Shown here in pieces: positions 36,077 to 44,460 of a stretch of DNA of 64,000 nt; the first letter of the stretch is position 1; each line of letters begins with the position of its first letter. The position numbers and the translations under genes were made by a program. Under the pieces are notes generated by a model, which worked only from the letters and a program-made list of their open reading frames with translations, did no database searches and was not told the origin of the DNA. The DNA comes from Anaerocolumna sp. AGMB13020 (GTDB lineage Bacteria; Bacillota; Clostridia; Lachnospirales; Lachnospiraceae): contig NZ_CP136910.1 in NCBI RefSeq assembly GCF_033100115.1, positions 4,405,001 to 4,469,000 on the forward strand, in the 5' to 3' direction.

Positions 36077-38149
36077 ATGGCCGAAACAGGTACAAAGGTC
36101 AAACAAAAACAGAAAGAAAGAGAGGATGCGAAGGTTGAAGTTGCCAATAGTATAAGCATACTTGATTATGCAAACAAAAATGATATGGATGTCTTGTATG
36201 AGGATAAGAAGATTGCCAGGATCGAAACACCTGGCGGTGAAATGCTAACAGTTTTTAAAGACAGAAACTCATGGTCAATCTCAAACGGAGAAGATGAAAG
36301 GGCTGAATACGGTAATACTATTCGTTTCGTAGCTAAAATGGAAAATAACGAATGGAGAGAAGCATTAGATAAACTGGTTGCAGACAGAGGTGACTATCTG
36401 TCGAGTGATCAATATAATGCAGCTTATGTAGAAACATATAATTTAAATAACCAGGATGCTTTAGAAAGTGTAAATACAAGGAATAAAGATTTGATTAAGT
36501 CGGAAAATCTGGAATTCCAAACTGCTAAAACTGTACGAATCGCTGATTATGCCAGAGCAATAGGGCTTCAAACAGATGAAATAAATCGTGGAAAGACTAC
36601 AGTTATTAGAGATCCACGTTTTGAAGGGATTCTAATATATAACAACAGTAATAAATGGGACTGGCACTCAAAGTTTGTACGAGATGCAGATGTAATCAAG
36701 TTTGCAGAGAGAGCACAAGGTCTAAGCAGAGAAGAAGCAATAAAATCTCTTGCTGCTTTTAAAGACACTGGAATCATTACAGAAATCCAAAAAGATAGTG
36801 AATACATTATTGAGCAGGAAGAAGTACTTGGAGAACGTTCAGAAGAGAAGCCTACTGAAGAGACATTATTACCTGAAGAGCTTAATGATCAACAATCAGA
36901 ATCAAGCCAAAGTAATGAAAAAAAAGAAGAAATAAATAATTCTCAGATACAGACGCAAAGCCAGACACGAAAAACAATGTCAAAGGAGCAGTTATCAGAA
37001 ATCTTATCGGGTTATAGAAGAGGAATAGATGTAACCTCATTTGATAATGTTAAGTTATCTCCTAAACAAATGCGGCAGCTCCGCCTTGCAGAGCAAAATG
37101 GTATTGATTCGAAAGGTTTTAATGATCCTTCATTGTCTGCGGAATATATGAAAGAAATGCGTTTAGCTGCAGAAAATAGAGTGGATCTAAGCAGCTTTAA
37201 AAATGAAGAGAGTAACTTTGTATATTCTGCTGAACAGGCGAAGGAAATACGACTTGGGAAACAGTATGGATTGGCACCGGAAGAAGTTGCAGCTTTTGCT
37301 AAAGAAGAACTAGATCCGGAAGTTATGAAAGAAATGAGGCTTGGGCTTCAAGATGGAATGATTCAGATGAGAAACTTGGGTAACGGCAGTTATACTGCAA
37401 AAGATCTTCATTCTATTAGAATGACAATTATGGTGAATCATATCATGGATGCAATAAAGGTTCAGCTTAGAAATATCTTTGATAATCTCATCTCAATAAT
37501 TAAACGTAATGTTTTACATGATCAAAGCTTTATCAGGCATGAACAAGTACCACAAAATGAGGTAAATGACACTGTTGTACAAGAGGTTGATATTGAAAAA
37601 GCTGCCATCAATGAAGTTAAAAACACAATTGAAAGTATCTATGAAGCTATTTCAGATGAGATGCAGGATCTTCCGGTGGAAGAGAGAAAAGATGTTATTA
37701 TATCTGCTCTAAGGACTGTTATTAACCAGGTTAAGGAGAATGAATTTACTGCTAAATCTGATATTGAAAAGAACCAAGAATTTGAGGAAGCTGTAAATAA
37801 TGTAATTGAGGAAAAACAAGAAAATGCCCTTAAGCGAGCAGCACTAGAGAGCCTGGAAGAAGATTATGTGGAACAATTTTATAAGAATGAAAATGACTAT
37901 AACGACAAAATAATTGACTTCACAAACTCAATTGTGAATGATTCTACGATACCCTTAGAATTGAAGCATGAAATATTCGATCGCACAATTGAAAGAGTTT
38001 TCGGTACAGGCACAGCTGAGAAGTTGATAAGTCGATTATCGCCTGATGATCTGCATCCGGATTTACCGAAACAATCAATGGAAGAGATGCTTCAGCAGGA
38101 AGAGATATATCAGGAAGAAATAAGCGAAGAACTTTCATTAGAACAGTAA
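36077..38149 (+). CDS. Large element protein with primase-like N-domains and MxEIRLG repeats
   Basis: 690 residues. Two related N-terminal segments (SILDYANKNDMDVLYEDKK and VRIADYARAIGLQTDEI with WDWHSKFVRDADVIKFAERA) resemble the DNA-binding N-domain of primase-like DUF3991/Toprim proteins but without zinc cysteines. Residues 310-440 hold at least four repeats of about 30-35 residues around QMRQLRLAEQNGID, YMKEMRLAAENRVD, QAKEIRLGKQYGL and VMKEMRLGLQDGM. The C-terminal part is acidic and helical. The same repeat makes up the protein at 41425-42114. AAGGAGG before the ATG. Function unknown; a role with the neighbouring primase-like protein is likely. Confidence 0.75.
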   Translation: MAETGTKVKQKQKEREDAKVEVANSISILDYANKNDMDVLYEDKKIARIETPGGEMLTVFKDRNSWSISNGEDERAEYGNTIRFVAKMENNEWREALDKLVADRGDYLSSDQYNAAYVETYNLNNQDALESVNTRNKDLIKSENLEFQTAKTVRIADYARAIGLQTDEINRGKTTVIRDPRFEGILIYNNSNKWDWHSKFVRDADVIKFAERAQGLSREEAIKSLAAFKDTGIITEIQKDSEYIIEQEEVLGERSEEKPTEETLLPEELNDQQSESSQSNEKKEEINNSQIQTQSQTRKTMSKEQLSEILSGYRRGIDVTSFDNVKLSPKQMRQLRLAEQNGIDSKGFNDPSLSAEYMKEMRLAAENRVDLSSFKNEESNFVYSAEQAKEIRLGKQYGLAPEEVAAFAKEELDPEVMKEMRLGLQDGMIQMRNLGNGSYTAKDLHSIRMTIMVNHIMDAIKVQLRNIFDNLISIIKRNVLHDQSFIRHEQVPQNEVNDTVVQEVDIEKAAINEVKNTIESIYEAISDEMQDLPVEERKDVIISALRTVINQVKENEFTAKSDIEKNQEFEEAVNNVIEEKQENALKRAALESLEEDYVEQFYKNENDYNDKIIDFTNSIVNDSTIPLELKHEIFDRTIERVFGTGTAEKLISRLSPDDLHPDLPKQSMEEMLQQEEIYQEEISEELSLEQ

Positions 38150-38175
38150 AAACTTCAGAATTGAAAATTATGGTT

Positions 38176-38213
38176 AGGGTAATGGCTTAATAATATGCTG
38201 TTGCCCTTTTTTT
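38176..38213 (+). terminator. Terminator overlapping the leader of the Toprim gene
   Basis: AGGGTAATGGC and GCTGTTGCCCT form an 11-pair stem with three G-U pairs and a 10-base loop, followed by seven T. The next ATG is 14 bases away with GAGGTG in between, leaving no room for a promoter. Confidence 0.75.
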
Positions 38214-38226
38214 ATGAGGTGATTAT

Positions 38227-39252
38227 ATGGAAAGTAAGGCACGTTATGCAAGAGCTGGAGCACCAGCAAACTATCAGATTTATAATGATGAGGATATTGC
38301 AAAGGCTAATGCAGTTAGTATACCTGATTTGGCAAGATCTAAGGGTTACAACGTTAAAGATGTAAATCAACGATGGGCAGAGGTAAAGGGGCAGGGAGGA
38401 TTATCAATTGATAAGGCAGGAAATCGCTGGTACTGTCATTCTACCCATAAAGGTGGAGGCCCTATACAATTAGTTATGTATCTGGATGGATCAAGTTGGC
38501 AGGATGCTATGTCAGAGTTATTAAATGGTGAAAGTTCATATTCACGATATGTACCTTCAAAAGAATTGATTGTGGAAAAAAAAGATTTTGTACTACCTGA
38601 AAAAAACAATACTTACAGACATATCTTCGCATATCTTGGTCAGACACGTAAAATTCACCAGGAAGTTATCAAAGAATTTGTAGATAAGAAACTTCTATAT
38701 GAAAATAATAAAAAAAGTTGCGTATTCGTCGGGATAGATAAAGAAGGTAATCAGAAGTATGCATGTATTCGAAGTACAAATACAAATGGTGCATCTTTCA
38801 AAGGGGAAGCTTCAGGATCAGATAAAAGATTTGGTTTTGCAAAAATAGGGTCAAATGACAGATTGACAATCGTTGAGGCTCCTATTGATCTCTTAAGTTA
38901 TATGTCAATTTATCACTACCATGGATTAGGATATAAAATCCAAAATGACCACATTTTATCTCTTGGTGGAGTGAGTGATGTTGCATTAAAACAATATCTG
39001 ATGGATCACCCTGAGATTAAACAAATACAAATGGGATTAGATAATGATACGGCAGGTAATGAAGCTTGCAATGATATATTTAAGCAGTATTCCAGTAAAT
39101 ATAAGATTAAACGTATTTCATTCAAGGAAAAAGATTTCAATGAAGTCTTGAAGGCGGATTTAGTTAATATGAATCTGAAGAAAGTTGAGCAACTACAGAC
39201 CCAGCTGGCAGAGCCGGCTAATGAGCTGAATCATGAATGTGAGCCAGCATAA
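38227..39252 (+). CDS. DUF3991/Toprim-domain primase-like protein
   Basis: About 341 residues. An N-terminal segment like the primase DNA-binding domain (SIPDLARSKGYNVKDV, NRWYCHSTHKGGGPIQLVMYLDG) is followed by a linker (IHQEVIKEFVDKKLLYEN) and a Toprim domain with the catalytic Glu in IVEAPIDLLSY, LSLGGVSD and the acidic pair in GLDNDTAGN. Such proteins are common on conjugative elements and are thought to prime synthesis of the complementary strand or support replication. The zinc ribbon appears degenerate, so priming activity is uncertain. GAGGTG before the ATG. Confidence 0.88.
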   Translation: MESKARYARAGAPANYQIYNDEDIAKANAVSIPDLARSKGYNVKDVNQRWAEVKGQGGLSIDKAGNRWYCHSTHKGGGPIQLVMYLDGSSWQDAMSELLNGESSYSRYVPSKELIVEKKDFVLPEKNNTYRHIFAYLGQTRKIHQEVIKEFVDKKLLYENNKKSCVFVGIDKEGNQKYACIRSTNTNGASFKGEASGSDKRFGFAKIGSNDRLTIVEAPIDLLSYMSIYHYHGLGYKIQNDHILSLGGVSDVALKQYLMDHPEIKQIQMGLDNDTAGNEACNDIFKQYSSKYKIKRISFKEKDFNEVLKADLVNMNLKKVEQLQTQLAEPANELNHECEPA

Positions 39253-39313
39253 GCGGAGGTAGTGATATAAAAATGAAATAGATAGAAAGGATCAGTGTTT
39301 TAGCACTGCGGTT

Positions 39314-39736
39314 ATGATGAATTCAAAATCAAACTCTTTTTTAAGATTAATAGGAGCAGCGGGTAATGAGAAAGAGTTAATTGAACGCCTGGTACGTGAT
39401 CTAGGAATCAAAACTTTTCTTGATAATGCAGACTCCATAGTTTTAAGTCAGAAAACAAAGAATGCCTTGGAATGGCTAAATAATATTTTGTATCAGCAAG
39501 GAAATATTCCTGAGAGTTTATCGGGGTTGACAGAAATTCCTACTAAGACTTTTACACAAAATAATATAAAAGAATTAGAACTTCTTACCATTAAGGATCA
39601 TCCAGAATTATTGGATGTGGATGCAAGGCAGTTCTATAAACTTCTATGTTTAAAAGATGTAATTAAAAATTTTCAGGATGAACAGGATTATATTGCAGTA
39701 AAAGAAGATTTTCTCGATTATGAACCTGAACAATGA
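39314..39736 (+). CDS. Hypothetical protein
   Basis: About 140 residues, helical and acidic, no membrane segment (LIGAAGNEKELIERLVRDLG, TKNALEWLNNILYQQGNI). No convincing ribosome binding site precedes the ATG at 39314, and an AGTG-TTTTAG-CACT hairpin lies just before it. Not recognised. It ends just before the structured region that may be the transfer origin. Confidence 0.6.
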   Translation: MMNSKSNSFLRLIGAAGNEKELIERLVRDLGIKTFLDNADSIVLSQKTKNALEWLNNILYQQGNIPESLSGLTEIPTKTFTQNNIKELELLTIKDHPELLDVDARQFYKLLCLKDVIKNFQDEQDYIAVKEDFLDYEPEQ

Positions 39737-39906
39737 TTCTTTTTCAATATCGCCCCTCAAAAGGGGGAGGAACTCACCGTAGGTGTATAACTGGCAAGAT
39801 TCCCCTTTGTGTGACTGTTGTCACACAAAGAGATCTTGTCGGGAGACCCGAACCCCAGAATTGGGATGAATCCCAAACCCTCTATTAAAGAAAGGAAAAA
39901 AAATAA
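39737..39906 (+). other. Structured intergenic region, candidate oriT or regulatory RNA
   Basis: Several nested hairpins in 170 bases: CCCCT/AGGGG (39753-39766), CACC/GGTG (39775-39785), a strong 11-pair CTTTGTGTGAC / GTCACACAAAG with a TGTT loop (39805-39830) closed by an outer CAAGAT / ATCTTG (39795-39800 with 39833-39838), and TTGGGA / TCCCAA (39861-39876). The sequence right after the main hairpin, ATCTTG then TCGGG, resembles the nick region of RP4/VirD2-type origins (ATCCTG). The region is gene-free inside an element carrying a relaxase 3.5 kb downstream. No T-run follows any stem, so it is not a simple terminator. Confidence 0.55.
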
Positions 39907-40458
39907 ATGAAGAGAAAATTAGCAAAGTTATTTATTTCAGTATTTTTAGTTATGCTTGCTTTGGTGGGATGTGATAATTATACGACTGCCGATGTAGATA
40001 ATCAGATGATAGTCCAAGAAACGTTATCTGATAATCAGGGGACTCCAACTGATATAAATTACTCTCTTGAACGTTATAATCTAACTCGTAGAGCATATTG
40101 GGTTAATGGACAAAGAGAAAAAGCCAATAGCTTAATTTGCTCTATTGAGAAACCTCTAGGATATATAGTTTTAATAACTGATAATGGAGCTGTCCTTGGA
40201 AGTTTTGTAGTTGATGGGAAAGTAAGTAGCTTAAACAGCTTCTTAACCCCTAATTATATTGAGGAATACTACTCAAATGGAGCAACTATAAATAAAGAGT
40301 TAGCAGACGTAGATGGTTCCTTTGGAGAAAATGACAATGGAATATTCTTCTTTACTCCAGATGGAAAATATATGGAGTGGACAGGTACATATTTATATTC
40401 AGATATCCCTTTCGAAGTGGATGATCCGGTATTAAAGGTAGGTAAAGTCGATGAATAG
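39907..40458 (+). CDS. Lipoprotein of unknown function
   Basis: About 183 residues. The signal peptide ends in the lipobox ALVGC (Cys at about 22), so the protein should be attached outside the membrane. The mature part holds SLERYNLTRRAYWVNGQREKA, YIVLITDNGAVLGSFVVDGK and FFTPDGKYMEWTG; no known domain. AAAGAAAGG precedes the ATG. The next gene overlaps its last eight bases. A surface-exclusion or transfer-associated role would fit the location but is not shown. Confidence 0.78.
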   Translation: MKRKLAKLFISVFLVMLALVGCDNYTTADVDNQMIVQETLSDNQGTPTDINYSLERYNLTRRAYWVNGQREKANSLICSIEKPLGYIVLITDNGAVLGSFVVDGKVSSLNSFLTPNYIEEYYSNGATINKELADVDGSFGENDNGIFFFTPDGKYMEWTGTYLYSDIPFEVDDPVLKVGKVDE

Positions 40459-40837
40459 TCTTTTTAAGGGAACAGGTATTGTTGTACTTGTTATCATGTC
40501 TCTTTTATTAATAATTTATATAACGCCTTTTGGAAGAGGAGCTATAAACACTTACTTTTTTCAGGTGCAAAAGGTTGATGATATAACTAATTACAAGACC
40601 GTCAAAGAAGTAGAAGATACTTGTAGAGCAATGATAAGTAGTTATGAAACAGACAAATTAACTTATGAACAATATAAGGACAGCAGCAATGAAGAGAAGC
40701 AATCCTGGGCAGAACAAGCAAAGATGAGGGCAAATAAAACTGCTAATAGTTATAACAATTACATACTTAAGAACAGTTTCATATGGGAAGACAATGTACC
40801 GCCTGATATTAAGGCTGAGTTACAAATATTAGAATAA
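40451..40837 (+). CDS. Small protein with one membrane segment
   Basis: About 128 residues. One N-terminal hydrophobic segment (residues 8-26) leads to an extracellular helical domain (YKTVKEVEDTCRAMISSYETD). It overlaps the lipoprotein gene by eight bases and is probably translationally coupled to it, so the two may form a membrane complex. No family recognised. Confidence 0.72.
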   Translation: MNSLFKGTGIVVLVIMSLLLIIYITPFGRGAINTYFFQVQKVDDITNYKTVKEVEDTCRAMISSYETDKLTYEQYKDSSNEEKQSWAEQAKMRANKTANSYNNYILKNSFIWEDNVPPDIKAELQILE

Positions 40838-40848
40838 GGAGATTAATC

Positions 40849-41379
40849 ATGAAAATTAAAGTTATAGAAGGAAAGGTTGGATATGGAAAAACCTTTTATG
40901 TTAAATCTGAATTGCTCCGGTCAAGAGGAAAGACAATATGTTTGTCGTCTTATGATGAGTATGCCGCACTTAGCAAAAAATTAGATGGTAGTACTTATCT
41001 CGATGGATTAGATATTTCTATAGATAAGGTATTCGATTTCATGAATAATGAAAGCGAATATCTTTTCTTAAATTTTGACATGGAGGATGAGAAAGAAAAG
41101 CGTTTCGATTTTCTGCTGAATATTATTGGAATCATTAGCACAAATATAAAAGACAATAGTGTTAATCTGATAATTGATAATATTGAAAGTTTTGTTAATA
41201 AAATGGATGAACCTCAGTTATTAACCAGAATATTACTTCATAATAGAAAGAATTGTGAACGGCTCAATATAACCTATACAACATTTGGTAGGCAGAAAGC
41301 GAATATCCATCTATTAAAAGAGAATTCTAGGGATTTATCTGTTACGGAATATATACTAGGAAATATGGATAAAGGATAG
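40849..41379 (+). CDS. P-loop protein of unknown function
   Basis: About 176 residues. A Walker A motif VIEGKVGYGKTFYV stands at the very N-terminus, and VNLIIDNIESFVNKMDEP resembles a Walker B strand with Asp. The protein is short for an ATPase but similar small P-loop proteins are frequent in conjugative elements. ATAAGGAG before the ATG. Located between the membrane protein and the repeat protein, upstream of the mobilisation genes. Confidence 0.75.
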   Translation: MKIKVIEGKVGYGKTFYVKSELLRSRGKTICLSSYDEYAALSKKLDGSTYLDGLDISIDKVFDFMNNESEYLFLNFDMEDEKEKRFDFLLNIIGIISTNIKDNSVNLIIDNIESFVNKMDEPQLLTRILLHNRKNCERLNITYTTFGRQKANIHLLKENSRDLSVTEYILGNMDKG

Positions 41380-41424
41380 AGTTAAGATCAATATATTATA
41401 ACAAAATTTAGAGGAGGTAATTAA

Positions 41425-42114
41425 TTGGATAAAAACAACTTCAAGTTAGGGGAGTTGTTTCGAGAAGAGTTTAATGATAAACAATGGAATGAAATACTTA
41501 CAGGAGTTATATCTGGATGTGATGTTCTGATATATGCAAAACCATATTATCATTACGCACAGATGAGAGAACTTCGCCTGGGTCAAGAAGCTGGAATAGA
41601 TACAACCTGCTATGAAGACCGTTTTCTACATTCCAAAGATATGGCTATTATCCGAAAAGCAATAGAACAAAAATTTGAAGTCGATATTCTGTTGGATAGA
41701 GAGTTTAATCATAAGCAAAGAGAGCAGATATATTTAGGCATGATTTCAGGAGTGAGTTATATGAAATATGCTCTACCTATTCACAATGAATGGAAGATGA
41801 TGGAGGTAAGATTAGGCTTTGAAAAAGGTATAGACTTGACTCAGTACCTTTTTACACATAACCATAATCAGATATGTCAAATACGCATAGGTATTGAAAA
41901 TGGATTGAGTGTGAAAATATTTGACGACAATCGATTCAAACAAGCACAGATGGCAGAAATTATTGATGGAATGCTGCGTGGTTTAGATGTTTCTCAATAT
42001 TCAGATTATAGTCTTTCTATAGAGCAAATGCGATTCAAAAAGGCTGAACTTATACAAAAAGAGATGAAACAATCAAAGAATAAGAAAGGAAATTGTAGAT
42101 ATTATGAAAAATAA
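41425..42114 (+). CDS. Protein built of MxEIRLG-type repeats
   Basis: About 229 residues from a TTG at 41425 preceded by GGAGGT. Nearly the whole protein consists of six or seven repeats of about 33 residues (QWNEILTGVISGCDVLIYA, QMRELRLGQEAGIDTTCYED, QREQIYLGMISGVSYMKYA, KMMEVRLGFEKGIDLTQYL, QICQIRIGIENGLSVKIFD, QMAEIIDGMLRGLDVSQYSD). Each looks like two short helices, as in solenoid proteins. The same repeat occurs in the protein at 36077-38149. Function unknown. The DUF5688 gene overlaps its end by 11 bases. Confidence 0.8.
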   Translation: MDKNNFKLGELFREEFNDKQWNEILTGVISGCDVLIYAKPYYHYAQMRELRLGQEAGIDTTCYEDRFLHSKDMAIIRKAIEQKFEVDILLDREFNHKQREQIYLGMISGVSYMKYALPIHNEWKMMEVRLGFEKGIDLTQYLFTHNHNQICQIRIGIENGLSVKIFDDNRFKQAQMAEIIDGMLRGLDVSQYSDYSLSIEQMRFKKAELIQKEMKQSKNKKGNCRYYEK

Positions 42115-42859
42115 AGACATTAAGATTGTAGACAGAAATGAAGAAATGAATCTATTAAAGAAAGAAAATATTATATTTTCTCTAATTAGTCAGGAAGAAA
42201 ATAGGCGCTCACAGCGGCCTCATCCCTATAGGCTGCAAAATGACATGGTGATTACATATCGATTGGTTGTAAAAGTTGAAGATCAAAGTATCCATTCTGC
42301 ATTGATTGATGACACTCTTTTAAACACTCTTGATTTAAGTAGTTATGAGGAGTTGCATAATCTGGCTATTGAGAATACGATGCGTTTATTTCCAGCAAAG
42401 GTTATATCTATGGAGCAAATGTTTATGAATGAGTCTGCACCTTCTGATATTGATAATTTTCATTATGATGATATAGACAAGATGTCGCCTCCTTTGTATG
42501 TATTATCAAATAACATAAAAATCAACGGGGCTTCAACGATAGTTTATCCAGGTATTTTAGAAAAATTAGCAGAGAAGTTCAAATCCAATTTTTATATATT
42601 ACCTTCATCCGTACATGAAGTAATACTTATTCCAGATGAAGGAGACATTGATAAATCTCAGCTAAGTTGGTTGGTAAGAACTGTTAACATGGAGCAAGTT
42701 TCCAGAAATGAAAGGCTTTCTAATAGTGCTTATAAATATGATAAAGATGAGAAGAGCCTTGAAAAGATTGAGGAACAGTCAACCACAGTAAATCAGGAGT
42801 TTGTTAATCATTTTCTTTACGGTAATGAACAAGATCCGGATATGGACTTAGAACCTTAA
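42104..42859 (+). CDS. DUF5688 family protein
   Basis: About 251 residues. The order MVITYRLVVKVEDQSI, LHNLAIENTMRLFPAKV, PLYVLSNNIKINGASTIVYPG, FYILPSSVHEVILIPDEG and the C-terminal ERLSNSAYKYDKDEK matches DUF5688, a soluble family restricted mostly to Clostridia and frequent on conjugative elements. Function unknown. It overlaps the repeat-protein gene and lies just before mobC, in an apparently translationally coupled chain. Confidence 0.82.
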   Translation: MKNKDIKIVDRNEEMNLLKKENIIFSLISQEENRRSQRPHPYRLQNDMVITYRLVVKVEDQSIHSALIDDTLLNTLDLSSYEELHNLAIENTMRLFPAKVISMEQMFMNESAPSDIDNFHYDDIDKMSPPLYVLSNNIKINGASTIVYPGILEKLAEKFKSNFYILPSSVHEVILIPDEGDIDKSQLSWLVRTVNMEQVSRNERLSNSAYKYDKDEKSLEKIEEQSTTVNQEFVNHFLYGNEQDPDMDLEP

Positions 42860-42880
42860 AGGTTTAAAGAGGTATTTGCA

Positions 42881-43381
42881 ATGGAGGAAAAGCCCACCAC
42901 TAAGATTAAAAGGATAGAAGCAAGAGCCACACTTGAACAGAAAATTTTTGTTAAACGTAAAGCGAAAGAAGCTGGAATGAAGGAATGTGAATATGTGCTT
43001 TATTGTTGCTTAAAAGATGAGATGCCCTTGCAATCACCAGCAATGTTGGAAAAGATTATGAATAGTGATCCAGAAAGTATACATATAAGGGTCACTGCTG
43101 AGGAAAAAAAACAGATTATCGAAAAATATAAAATCTCAGGCATTAATAACTTAAGTAGGTTTGTTCGACTATGCTGCCAGAATAAACAAATAATTGTTAT
43201 AAATGATTTGAAAGTATTAGCAAAGGAACTACATAAAGTCGGCAACAATTTAAATCAAATTACTATGCTATGTCATCAAGGACTTATTCAAACGCCTGAC
43301 ATTACAGAAACTAAAGACAACTTAAGTAAAGTGTACCAGGAGCTGGTTAAGCTAAATAAAAAGGTTAAGCCAGGCAGGTGA
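42881..43381 (+). CDS. mobC: MobC-like relaxosome accessory protein
   Basis: About 166 residues. The N-terminal ribbon-helix-helix-like segment (RIEARATLEQKIFVKRKAKEAG) and a second copy (HIRVTAEEKKQIIEKYK) precede the C-terminal MobC domain (DLKVLAKELHKVGNNLNQITMLCHQG). MobC opens the DNA at oriT for the relaxase. AGAGGT before the ATG. The relaxase gene starts four bases after its stop, the standard arrangement for this pair. Confidence 0.9.
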   Translation: MEEKPTTKIKRIEARATLEQKIFVKRKAKEAGMKECEYVLYCCLKDEMPLQSPAMLEKIMNSDPESIHIRVTAEEKKQIIEKYKISGINNLSRFVRLCCQNKQIIVINDLKVLAKELHKVGNNLNQITMLCHQGLIQTPDITETKDNLSKVYQELVKLNKKVKPGR

Positions 43382-43385
43382 TAAC

Positions 43386-44450
43386 ATGGCTATTGTTGCT
43401 TTTTTTAATGGGAGAAAAAATAAGAAAGGTGAAAAACTAACTTATAAGACTCTTGGTAGTGTAAGAAGATTAATTAATTACATCTTACAGGAAAGCAAAA
43501 CCAGAGATGAATTAATGGGGGGAGTTTATTGTAATCCGAAGACAGCTTTTGATGAATTTGTACTGACTAAGGCAATTCATAATAAATTACCTGAAGGCCC
43601 AGTATCCAAATCTGAGGAAGTAATACATTTTACACAGAGCTTTAAAGTAGAAGAAATTACACCGGAACTAGCGAAAGATATTGCGGATAAACTTCTTACC
43701 CATAAACTATTTGAAGGGTTTCAAATAGTCTACGCAGTACATACGGATCAGCAACACATCCATACTCATTTTGCTATTAACTCTGTAAATTATGAAACAG
43801 GGCTGAGATGGCATATTTCAAAATATGATCTACAAAAAATAAAAGATTGGAGTAATGAATTATGTAGAGAGAATAATTTGTCCGTTCTTCCTAAGATGGA
43901 ACAGCGAAGAATACCCAGGGTTAAAATGGAGAATCGATTACATGAGCATGTTTCAAAGGGAGAGTATCGAGCTGCTAAAGAAGGTAGGAGCTGGAAGGCT
44001 GAAACATTATATGCAGGAATGGCAGCTAGAAAGGTTTCTCGAAGTCGTGATGAGTTTATAGATATTATGAATAGGTTTGGTTATCAGGTACGGTGGGAAG
44101 AAAGTCGTAAAGATATTACTTATACCAATTCCGACGGAAAGAAAATTAATTCTGACAAGCTGGGGTATCCCGCAAAGAACTTTACTCCATTAACAAAGGA
44201 ATCTCTGGAGAAGCAGTTTGCTCTTAATAGACAAGTAGAAACAAATCATAATACAAGTATCCAGATCGGGCAAGAACGGTTAAGAAATCAATTACTTAAA
44301 ATGGCAGATACACTAGCAAAAGACTCTTCAAATCCTTACCCCTTTCAAAATTCAGATTCATTGAAACCTTACTTCATAGATGGACAAGCCTTGAAAGACA
44401 AAATTATAGAATCTGAAAAAGGTAAGGGATTAGATTGGGAAAAGGATTAA
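43386..44450 (+). CDS. MOBP-type relaxase/mobilisation nuclease
   Basis: About 354 residues. A likely catalytic Tyr lies in LINYILQ near residue 35, and the metal-binding three-His motif is seen in YAVHTDQQHIHTHFAINSVN (about residues 117-136), followed by KYDLQKIKDWSNELC, which is typical of Gram-positive MOBP relaxases. The enzyme nicks oriT and leads the strand into the recipient through the coupling protein encoded next. Its C-terminal third is charged and lacks a primase or helicase domain. AGGTGATAAC before the ATG. Confidence 0.92.
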   Translation: MAIVAFFNGRKNKKGEKLTYKTLGSVRRLINYILQESKTRDELMGGVYCNPKTAFDEFVLTKAIHNKLPEGPVSKSEEVIHFTQSFKVEEITPELAKDIADKLLTHKLFEGFQIVYAVHTDQQHIHTHFAINSVNYETGLRWHISKYDLQKIKDWSNELCRENNLSVLPKMEQRRIPRVKMENRLHEHVSKGEYRAAKEGRSWKAETLYAGMAARKVSRSRDEFIDIMNRFGYQVRWEESRKDITYTNSDGKKINSDKLGYPAKNFTPLTKESLEKQFALNRQVETNHNTSIQIGQERLRNQLLKMADTLAKDSSNPYPFQNSDSLKPYFIDGQALKDKIIESEKGKGLDWEKD

Positions 44451-44460
44451 GGTATATTAT

